A stretch of 64,000 bases of DNA from Lamellibrachia columna (taxonomy: Eukaryota; Annelida; Polychaeta; Sabellida; Siboglinidae). Numbering within the stretch: position 1 is the first letter of the stretch; every line of letters starts with the position of its first letter. The notes below the pieces were generated by a model. That model was not told the DNA's origin. It saw only the letters and a program-made list of their open reading frames with translations, and did not search any database. The DNA is taken from contig OY759265.1 in assembly GCA_963662155.1 (NCBI GenBank), positions 10,551,693-10,615,692 of the forward strand, read 5' to 3'. The translations under genes were made by a program, and so were the position numbers. Below, in pieces: positions 11,373-21,600 of the stretch.

Positions 11373-14300
11373 TCACTTTTGTATATAATCCGCCAGACGC
11401 GCAGGTCTTTTCTTCTGTCTGGTTGATCGTCTGATGATCAGCGGTTCACGGCTAATCACCGTCTCGTTCAAGGTGATGCTATTTTTCGCGACAGGAACAG
11501 CTGCATAGCGTTGCAGGTTATGTGACAGAACTGGCCCAGGTGGTACTGTCTCACGTGTTCTTAGATGCACCCGATTTCGCCTGTATGTGCCCTCAGGTGT
11601 ATCTACCTCATACGAACGCTCATCCAGTCGTCTTTGCACAACAGCCTTTTCCCATTCCTTTTGTTCATGACGAAATGGCTTCATTCGGACAACATCCCCT
11701 TCTTCTAGGACGGGCAGATCTTTGGCAGTCTTATTGTAGTGTTTGGCCTGTTTACATTACAAATCCTTGAGGCGGATTCTTTCTTGGTTCAGATACTCTT
11801 CCCCTCGCGGTGCTAGAAGCTTGCTGGACATCGGCAATAATGTCCGGGTTCTCCTGTTCAGTAAACGTTGTGCCGGGCTGCTTCCCAGACCTTGTGTTGG
11901 TGTTTTTCTGATCTCTAACAGAGCAAGATAGGGGGTCTGTCTGCGATTTCTTGCATTTGCGGAACATCAACTTTGCAGCTTTGACAGCCGCTTCTGCTTT
12001 CCCATTGGCATTTTGGTGCCCTGGTGCACTTGTTTGATGCTCGAAATCCCATTTCGCAGCGAATGTGCAGAACTCTTCCGACACGTACTGAGGTCCGTTA
12101 TCACTCACGACCACAGATGGTATGCCAAATCTAGCAAAATGTGACTTCAGCTGTTTAATCACGCTTGTTGTGGTTGTTGAGTTCATTCTGTCAACTTCCC
12201 AGAAGTTACTTGTGTAGTCGAATATGACTTGATAGTCTCGTCCTTCCCAGCTGAACAAGTCTACACCAACTTTCTCCCATTGTAGCGTCGGTGTTTCATG
12301 TGTTATGAGGGTTTCTTTCTGTTGCAACCTCTCATACGATCTGCATGCCTCGCATTTCTCAACGACTTGTCTGATGTCTGCCGCCATGTTCGGCCAGTAC
12401 AGACATTCACGTGCTCTTCGTAGCACACTTTCCACTCCAAGGTGTGATCTGTGGAGACATTCCTTCATGAGTTTCCGCATTCCCTCAGGAATAACAACTC
12501 GTTCTCCGCGGAATATCAGTCCGTCGCTGACAGCAAGTTCATCTCTCATGCTGAAGTGTGCATGGACACTTGCTGGTACTTCATGCCTCGACTTTGGCCA
12601 ACCTCGCTGTATCACATGTTTCAACATCTGCAATGTCTCATCCCTGTCCGTGCAAGTCTTGAGCATTTGCATGCGTTCTGTGCTATTTGGTAGATGCTTC
12701 ACTACATTCACAGCACCGAAGTTGTCAGTACCTCCACTGTGCGGCAGGTATGACCTTGAGAGTGTATCAGCAATATACATCTCTTTCCCTTTGTGGTATA
12801 CGACTTCAGTGTCGTACTGCAGCATGCGAAGGAGCATTCCTTGCAGTCTCCTTGGTGCTTTGTATAGCGGTTTCTTCACGATAATTTCCAATGTCTTGTG
12901 ATCTGTGTGTATGATTATTCTTCTCCTGAACATATACTGATGGAAACGTTCCAACGCGAACACAATGGCTAGACATTCTTTCTCGATTTGAGCATATCGA
13001 GTTTCTGTGCACGACTTGCATACCCAATGGGTTTCCCGTTCTGAAGGAGTGCAGCTCCCAGTCCTCTTTCACTAGCGTCACATTCTATGACTAACTCGCT
13101 GTGTGGGTCGTAGTAGGCAAGAACGGGGGCTCCATCGTCAGCTTCTTTACTTTCGCCATTGCTTCGTCTTGTTCTTTGGTTCATTGCCATAGCACATCAG
13201 GCTGAGTCAGTCTCCTGATGGGCTCCATAGCGCTGGAGAGGCCAGGTAGGAACTTCGATAAGTATCCTATTGTTCGCTGCAACCTCTGAATTCCCTTGAC
13301 ATCTGTCGGGTTTTCCATCTTGAGGATTGCCTCTATCTTCCTTTCGTCATGTTTCAAACCCTCACTGATCACCCTGTGTCCCATGAAGTTGATTTCATCG
13401 AGTCTGAACTCGCATTTGTTCCTGTTCAACTTCATGCCAGTTTCTCTACATCTCTGCAGCAACAGTCTCAGCTTCTTGTCATGATCTTCTTCGTCATCGG
13501 CGACACATACGACTCCGTCCAAAACCTCCAGTGTTTGGTTCAATTTCCTCTGGAAGATCTCTGCACTAACATTCATTCCGAATGGTAGACGATTCCATCG
13601 GTATCTACCGAACGGCGTTATGATGGTGGTGAGCAGACTGCTTTCGTGATCTAGTTCACAGTGCCAGTAGCCCGATTGTAGGTCTACCTTTGACAGGACT
13701 CTTGCAGTTGACATCTCTGGTAGCACCTCTTCCATTGTCGGTAATGGGTACAGTTCTCGTTGTAGAACTTTGTTGAGTGGCCTCGGGTCAATGCATACTC
13801 GCAGCGATGCATCCTTCTTTGTCTGAAATGAAATTTGGTTCAATCGGCTCCTCGATGGGATATATGACTCCCCTCTCAACCATTCTGTCAAGTTCAGATT
13901 TTAGCTTCGGTTTGAGTGTAACTGGCACTCTTCTGGCAGAACACTGTACAGGTTTTGCACCCTCTTCCACGTGAAGGTGTACCTTTCCCGATAGGGTTCC
14001 TAGTCCACTATCGAATACGTCGGCATATTCATCCAACAAGTTTGTTGTCATGACTTGATGAAGTAGCTTGAAACAGTCATAATTCACTGTTATTAGTTCC
14101 ATCTTTTCTGCTGCTTGTCGACCCAGAAGAGGAGTAAAGTTTCCTTCGACTACTTCGAACTGCACGGAGTAACTTGTTTGATTGACCGGGTTGACCAACG
14201 TTGCCAATGTTTTGCCTATGACCTCTCTCGTGGTCCTATTCCACATATGTAATGTGACATCAGATGGGTGAATGTCATCTTTGCTGACATACCTTTTCGG

Positions 14301-14610
14301 TAACAAATTCACGGTTGCACCACTGTCGATTTGAAATTTAACGGATTTGTCGTTCATCCACATTTCGGCGTATATTGGGCCTTTGGTGTATCTGCCTTCG
14401 TACAAGGCCATGATGGATTCTTCATCGGTGCATCCACACCGGTCCACCGTATGCACCTTCTTGTTTCCCATCTTGCAGCAGTTTGAGAAGTGGTTTCTTC
14501 CCCCGCTACTCCTACACGTTCTCCCCCATGCCGGGCAACAGACTTTCTTTTGTGGGTGAGCTCGTCCACAGAATTTACACGTGCATTTAGTGTCATTCTC
14601 ATTGCTTTCT
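11373..14610 (-). pseudogene. Ty3/Gypsy-type pol remnant (PR-RT-RNase H-IN), inactive
   Basis: Read on the minus strand, a CCHC-like Cys cluster (about 14590-14490) is followed by an aspartic protease with DSGAT, an RT (KVDLQSGYW, then a VADD box), RNase H ([13 protein letters not shown] and HTDHKTLE), and an integrase with an HHCC zinc-binding region (about 12420-12320), the DDE Asp/Asp/Glu (VGVDLF, VSDNGPQ, NGKAEA) and a C-terminal YRRNR box. The order PR-RT-RNH-IN places it in Ty3/Gypsy. It is split over at least five frames (14636-13788, 13891-13181, 13190-12969, 12963-11752, 11684-11373). Residues normally following the VADD box seem to be missing. No LTRs were seen and the 5' side is cut by a LINE. 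It lies downstream of DIPK2, in opposite orientation. Confidence 0.9.
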
Positions 14611-15480
14611 TTTGAACCTTTATAATACTTGAACAATATGAGTCAAATGCACTACCCCACACTTCAATATAATATGTAAAATGTTGTAGAGGATACTTGC
14701 TTAATAGCATTATCATTAATTTAAGGTTTTGTCGGTTTGATGTGTTTTCTGGTGGATGTTCTAAATATCATGTATTGGGTCTTATCAATGTTTAGAGATA
14801 ATTTGTTAGCATTTAACCAAGCTACAAGTTTTTTTAGTTCAAGATTCATTTTGTTAGCTATATCATCCAATTGATCACCCTGTATAAACATACTAGTGCC
14901 ATCAGCAAATAATATGGAGAAAAGAATATCTGAGACATTAGCAATACCATCGATATATAATAGAAACAGCAATGGCCCCAGTATGGAACTTTGAGGCACT
15001 CCACAAGTAATAGTGAGTTTAGTGGAGCTAGTGTTATTGTAATACACATATTGACTTGTATTAGATAAATAACTTTTAATCCAGTCATTGACTAAGCCAT
15101 GTATACCATAACATTGGAGTTTTTGACACAGTATCTCATGGTCAACAGTATCGAAAACTTTAGATAAATCTAAGAACACCTCTAGCACAAATTGTTTGTT
15201 TTGTAGTGCTTCTGATATGTTTTCTACAATGGTCATTAGTGCCATGCTAGTGGAGTGATTTTTTCAAAAACCAAACTGATATTTGTACGGAATGTTATAA
15301 ATAAAATTTAACAGCCTGTTATACATTAGTCTTTCCAATATTTTAGAAAAATAGTAGGTAATATTGAAATTGGCTTGTAGTTAGAAAATATTTTTTCCCT
15401 CAGCTTTGTAGATAGGTATTACCTTAGCCATTTTTAATTTATCTGGGAATATTCCAGTATTTATAGAGGGATTTTATAAA
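14611..15480 (-). mobile_element. L2/CR1-type LINE reverse transcriptase fragment, inactive
   Basis: The minus strand reads an RT from fingers (KPISILP at about 15365) through LDLSKVFDTVDHE, GVPQSSILGPLLF and a box reading FADG, then the C-terminal region with IIKVQKKAMR at about 14625. The catalytic FADD box has lost its second Asp, and a stop near 15255 breaks the frame. The fragment runs straight into the Gypsy remnant at about 14600-14620 without an LTR or target duplication that I can see. Confidence 0.85.
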
Positions 15481-15639
15481 TATGAATGGAATGTCTTTGC
15501 TGACATGGAATGATTGGAATAGTCCTGGAAATGATTGTTAGTGAACAAGAACAGACTGGAGTAAGTCACATGATAACTGTGTTACCCGGTAAGTTTTATA
15601 TTTTTGATAAATGTTAATTTTACAGATGTGCAGGACTGC

Positions 15640-16020
15640 AGGTGTTGGATATTCCAGTGCTCATTTCATAACGTGTTACTGCAGTGCTCATTTGATAACT
15701 TGATACCAGTGACATATTAGGGGAGGAAGCATTGGGCCATGGCCCTCATTGGCTTAAATATTATTTAATTTTTTTTTTTGTATATAACCTGTTGCACCAT
15801 TACATGGTAGCATGGTAAACTAATGGGTGACTAAGTGTGGCCCCCCTGCGAGATTCTAGATACGCCACCGATTGATATGCAGTGCTCATTTGATAACTTG
15901 ATACGGCAGTGCTCATTTGATAACTTGATACTGCAGTGCTCATTTGATAACTTGATACTGCAGTGCTCATTTGATAACTTGATACTGCAGTGCTCATTTG
16001 ATAAATTTATAATTATTTGT
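15640..16020. repeat. 27-bp minisatellite with diverged flanking units
   Basis: About five good 27-bp units (core GTGCTCATTTGATAACTTG) lie at 15880-16005. Diverged copies precede them at about 15655-15710. No gene is present; frames through the array are artefacts. Confidence 0.88.
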
Positions 16021-16635
16021 ACTTTTATGATAAATGCAATTTGTATACTGCGGGTGCTCATTTGTTACATTGAATTAACACATGATATTGTTAAGCGTCT
16101 TCACATGTATACTTGCTGGGTGCATGTGTACTTGCTGGGTGCTAAAAATGTTTTTGTTGCTAAAATGTTTTAATAAAAACGTATAACAGATGGACATGGG
16201 GAGTCATTCCACCAACATTACAAGAACTCCTTTTACCACATTTCACCTCTCAGAAACACAGAAGCAATAATCTTCTGCAGCATGGAATCACAGCTAAACA
16301 GCTCTCTGAATCACCTCTCTAAAACAAAAATGTTTGTGTGAAGAAACTGGATCTCCTTAAATGTTAGTGAGATGACCACCACATGTTTGTGATAAGTCTT
16401 TCTCAGTGAATTTCTGGTTTGCCTCTTTCTATGAAAATATTCCTATGTGTGGGTTATTATATACATGTTATGCCTTCTAAGAAGAAGAGCTTTTTATGTG
16501 TGGCATAGAATTGCAAATCAAAATAATTTTTTTACTTGCAATATTACTATTTTAGTTGCTTTATGGAATTTGATGTGTTATTAATATATTTGTTCATTAG
16601 ATTCAGTTTGCCTGTGAGATGAACATTTAGATTTC

Positions 16636-16710
16636 AGACAACCCGGTGGTACAGTAGTTACTAGTTAAGGGTATAAGGTCATGTGTTTGGTCCCAGTCAG
16701 GGTTTGACAA
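16636..16710 (+). repeat. Candidate tRNA-derived SINE head
   Basis: The sequence GGTGGTACAGTAGTTA resembles a pol III A box, and TGTTTGGTCCCAGTC about 30 bp later resembles a B box. The spacing fits a tRNA-derived SINE head. A cloverleaf is not convincing, so this is not called a tRNA gene. Only one copy was noticed. Confidence 0.35.
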
Positions 16711-17384
16711 GAAATTGAACATATCCCTCCTCTCGATATGGACCATAAATTTTAGTTGGAGACAGTATGTATGCATGCATTCATTTGTTTTTCAATGACA
16801 TGTATGTGCTGATAAACATGGAGCTATGATTATTATTAATTTAGAAACAGTTTTATTTGTAAACAACATGATGTTAATGAAGATACAATCAAGTTAGATA
16901 TCTGCATTAGTATCCCAGTGTTGCATATTTGATATTATGTGATGATAAATAATAAATAACATTGTCTATTCTGTATCCAGTGAACACCAATGTGGGTGGA
17001 CTTCAAATATCACAAAGATTTTATGAAATATGCAAAACAGTAAACTTTTGAACTGGTTTATTGTAAAAAGCATGACACAATGTACACAATGTAATTATTA
17101 TGCCAATAAAAGTATTTACACCCTGCACTCTGTCATGGCACTGGACCTTTTTCAGATGTTATTATCCGGCTCGAGAAATTCCCAGGTATTTATACCACTT
17201 TTCAGTATATTTTCGAGGGTCCAGTGTTCATAATGTTGTGGCAGAATCAGATGAACCCAGCATTGCTAATTTGTTATTACATGTTCAAACTTTCAATCAG
17301 TTGCTTTAACCATCACTTCAACCTTCCACGTCTGTTCCCTGAACCAGACTAATTTATACTTGCAATGTAGTTAGGGTTGTGTGG

Positions 17385-17470
17385 CAGGGGTGTCAAACTC
17401 CCACACCCCACCATTTTTGAGAGTCCACTTCCCAATTTTTAGGACCAACCTGTCACCTGCCACTTCCTGC
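17385..17470. repeat. Dispersed CTCCCACC-type repeat, copy 1
   Basis: A pattern of CTCCCAC, TTTTGAGAGTCCAC and CCAACCTG phrases also occurs at 33010-33080 and 50085-50310. The three sites share order and wording but are diverged. The neighbouring 24-bp minisatellite seems built from the same phrase in reverse complement. Confidence 0.6.
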
Positions 17471-17625
17471 CACACCCCCTGTGTAGTGCAGTAAATAAAA
17501 TGCAGAGGTATACTGTTTATTGTACATTACTGTCATCTGTCGGTTATACATTCTAGAAAGCTGTATATATATTAAATGTAACCTCTGCTTTTCATTTGAT
17601 GCAGTCAGAAGGGGTGTGGTAGGAA

Positions 17626-17898
17626 GTGGGAGGTTGGTCGTAAACATTGGTGGGAGGTTGGTCGTAAACATTGGTGGGAGGTTGGTCGTAAACATTGGTG
17701 GGAGGTTGGTCGTAAACATTGGTGGGAGGTTGGTCGTAAACATTGGTGGGAGGTTGGTCGTAAACATTGGTGGGAGGTTGGTCGTAAACATTGGTGGGAG
17801 GTTGGTCGTAAACATTGGTGGGAGGTTGGTCGTAAACATTGGTGGGAGGTTGGTCGTAAACATTGGTGGGAGGTTGGTCCTAATCATTGGTGGGAGGT
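17626..17898. repeat. 24-bp minisatellite, 11 copies
   Basis: Near-perfect 24-bp units (core GTGGGAGGTTGGTCGTAAAC) run from 17626, with the last units slightly changed. Because 24 is divisible by three, long frames appear on both strands. They are artefacts of the repeat. Confidence 0.95.
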
Positions 17899-18638
17899 CA
17901 ACATAATTTCAAATTAAACAACTATGTTTCATGAAAAACTTACTTTTGTGTTGCATTATGCCATACATTTGTGTAATATAAAAGTTTACTGGTTAATTAC
18001 AATTTTCCGAATAGATCTAGTGAGCATAGTCTAAATGCTTGCAAAATCCCCAAATACACATCTTTACCTGTGTCCTTGAAAATTACCTTCAAATTCAAAA
18101 TCGAGACCTTTCCCCCATCCTATGAATGATTGATCTAGCATGGATTCCTGCTATTAACAAACGATGCCGTCAAAAGTGTAAAATGCCATTTTGGCTGGCC
18201 TGCTATCACCAAAATTAAAAAGTTCACTACCACCAAGACGATAATAACATGTCCTATTCACATTTAAAAACCAGTTATTGTTATTTTAATGGATTTCTAG
18301 TTGTGCAACTACCTACATACCATACTTTAAATAACCATGTCAGGAAGCTCTGACTCGGCCTACCAAATATGTCAAGTGTAGTGCAGTAAATGTAAAACGA
18401 ACAGAGATGACTTGAATCTGAGGTTATGTTTAATACCCATCTTTAAGGAATGGAGAGATGGTGGTATTGTGCAATAAATTTCAGAATATATAATTTCCAA
18501 CAAAGAATGTAAAAATAATTTAAATACATATATCAATAAATAACTGTTTCTCACATCAATGTTTTAAAAGTGAATACATTTCAAATATATAATTTAGTAA
18601 AAAAAAAAAAGTAGGTTTTCTAGAGCTACAACACTTGC

Positions 18639-21600
18639 TCAGTCTTCTTCCCTTACACTACTGTCACTTTCCCTTATGCTGTCGTCCACAGGGAATCGCT
18701 CCCTCAGGAATTCCCGGGAACGTATGTCTGCCTGCGGAAACAAAACAGGTTCAGGTTGTGCCAAAATTTCACATCTTTAAGTGTAATCAGTTTGTTTTTA
18801 ATCCAATACGTCATTGCTAAAGGGAGAATTAAAGGGAAACAAGTCATGGTTTTAGGCCTATGCACATATAAGAGTTACTAAAACAAAACAGTGGTTTATT
18901 AAGAAAACCTTGTTGAACACACAGCATCTTAATTTCATAGGCTGTGCCATACTGTTAGATAACCCTACGTCATGAGTGTCATATTCTGGCAGAATTCGGT
19001 CACCAAATTAAAACATAATTGTATACACCTATTTCTATACTTGCCAGTATATATAGTTATGCTGTTTGCAGCAAAATTCAACTTATGTAACATATTTTGT
19101 CCTTTGTTTACTAAACTAGTTCTCTTTATGACAAAATAGCACATTTGTCTGAAACTTTTCTTTGGTCATGTGTATGCCGGCCTCACTTAATATGTCACTT
19201 GTAGTCTAAGTTACCCAATTTTCATAGAACTGCGCATGCATTTATTGGTTGCGCTGGTTAACATGTCAGCCCTCGGTCAACTGGAGAAATGATCAGAATC
19301 TCCCACTTTTAGAACATATGCTGAGTAAATCACTGGCGTGATATTCTTGATTTTAGTTGCACATGGTTAGCTTTTATTGTCTCTTAGGTGCATATCCCCA
19401 AAACCTTTACTTTTGTTTTGCTTTAAGTTTTCTATTCTAAAAAACAGGTTTCAACATGTAGCAAGTCTTAGCAAGGGGCAAAGGAGCAGGTCAAATTAAA
19501 GCTCCCTCCTCAAATCGACTTTTTAGCTTGTCTCGGTTCAGACTCAACGAAAACAAATTTAACCTATCTAGTATCCAATACGACATTCTAGCTAGCTTGT
19601 TTGTGCAAATTTGTTTAGTTTTTATGAAATATATATATATATATATATATATACTATTAGTCTATAATGATATACTATGACATAGGGCTATTTACACTTG
19701 TGCAAGTTACCCGATCAAATAATCAGAGTCAATCCTTTTGATTTTAATAAAAGTTTGTACTCTTTTATTGAACCGACTACACGTATACTTAAATCATTCA
19801 CGCACTACAGGTCTGAACGTCGATGAATCTGATTTGTGATGTGCTAAACGAATTGAAGAGGGAGTTTGAAAAGTAACTGTCTCTGTACAAACCTGTCTGA
19901 CTGGTTCTGGAACTCGATACTTGCAGCATGTTGTGGCAATCCATACCGCTGTCTCCAAGGAGACCTGGTGGCCCACAGATATATACACTGGCTTTGTGGC
20001 CTTGTCGCAACTCTTTAGAGCCTGCAACAACAGTCGCATACTCACAGCACTGGAAACTCTCCTGTCTTTGGGAGATCTAGTCATCTACCCTAAGTAACTA
20101 TTAACTTTACCTTCAAACAGATGTTTTTTTTAGTTTGGCTTTCTGTGAGAACTAAGGATTGGCTTAGTCTGAAACATCTGTAGCCCTGAATAAATTCTGC
20201 AATTCTTAATGTACTACACAAACCAATGCAATTTATTAGTAGTCAAAGCATGTTTGTCCATGCTCACATGTCCCCCAGGCTGTTGTCAACAAAGCAATGA
20301 TAAGTATATGGTATGACAATTTCATGCAAAAATTAATTAATTGAAACATTTTATAATCTAACCACAATCTCTTTATGTAATAATAATAATTTTAATAATA
20401 AATGATCAATGATTTTCTTTACGAGTTAAGTAGTTTTGTTTTCTTGCTTTAAAATGCAGGGAGTTTGTGAGTATGATGGGCTGACATATATATAGAACTT
20501 CCCCAGACTGTAAAGTGGTATGATAAATAACTGTTTACATAATCACGTCCATATTGGGAAAATCAAAATAAAAGCTAAGCTATAAGATCGAGATTGTTAC
20601 ATAGACTGACAAACTGGTTCTAGGTTGCAACACCAACCATTCCTAAAATTCGTCCTGATGCTCCAACTAGAGGGAATGTGTCACCAGCCTTTTGTAGTTG
20701 ATCAATCTGTCAACAGAGAGAGTATATTGTATGACACACAAGTATTGTAAGATTTGTGTTGTTATAGAGGTACACAAAAGGTTTCACCTCAGAGAATCTG
20801 GGGGCATTATTTACAGTTATGTAAATGATTTCATGTAAATGGCCGACTCAGGTTTTTATCGGGTACACAGTTAAGTTGAGTCCATTGTACTGAGCAAATT
20901 TAATCATACAAATGGATGATGAAAACTGGACTCTTGTATGTATGAAGTGCGTGCATGTGAAGTGCGTGTGTGCATGTGAAGTTTTCTAGATTGCAGCCCT
21001 ATTTCCTCCCCCACAAAACAAATTCAAAATGGAAAACATTTGATTCAAATAACTTAAAGTGAATAAAAAATTAAGGTTTTGGGGCTATGCACCTAAAATT
21101 AAAAAGGCTAAAAGAGGTAATAAAAGCTACCCATGTACAGCTAAAATCAATAATATCATGCCAGTGGTTTACTCAGAATGCGTTCTAAAAGTTGGAGAAT
21201 CTGCTAATTTCTCTGAATGACCGAGAGCGTACATGCCAGCGCGACCGATAAGCACATGTGCAGTTCTATGAAACTGGGTAACCTAGACTACCGTGTGATG
21301 TATTAAGCTTAGCTGGTATACACACAACCAATGCAAAGTCTCAATCAAATGGGCTGCTATGTCAGAAATGGGACTAGTTTAGTAAACAAAGGCAAAACTA
21401 TGTTACAGAAGTTGAGTTTGGATGCAAACAGCATATTGGCAAGCGTAGGAGTAAGTGTTTACAAATATATTTTTATTTGTTGACCGAATAATGCCAGACT
21501 ATGGCACCCAGGATGTAGGGTTATCTAACAGTATGGCACGGCCGATGAAATAAAGATGCTATATCTGAAAAAAACTCAAGATACTTATTTCAAATTGCAT

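Larger units (their letters stand above)
16021..18638. other. Intergenic region between the LINE/Gypsy block and ENDOV
   Basis: Apart from the SINE candidate, the CCCACC-type repeat and the 24-bp minisatellite listed separately, I see no coding or RNA signal. The ENDOV 3' UTR should occupy the right end, below 18639. Confidence 0.45.

Noticed and set aside
12305..14559. Plus-strand frames across the Gypsy remnant
   Set aside because: Shadows of the minus-strand pol domains.
16636..16710. A tRNA gene
   Set aside because: A- and B-box-like motifs are present but I could not fold a convincing cloverleaf; kept only as a low-confidence SINE head.
17453..17906. Long repetitive frames on both strands
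   Set aside because: Direct result of the 24-bp minisatellite; no non-repeat protein sequence or splice support.
19794..19892. Extension of ENDOV exon 7 to a stop at 19794
   Set aside because: The extension does not resemble ENDOV, while splicing at 19892 to the exon at 18731 gives the family's C-terminal ADIxSRE pattern in phase.
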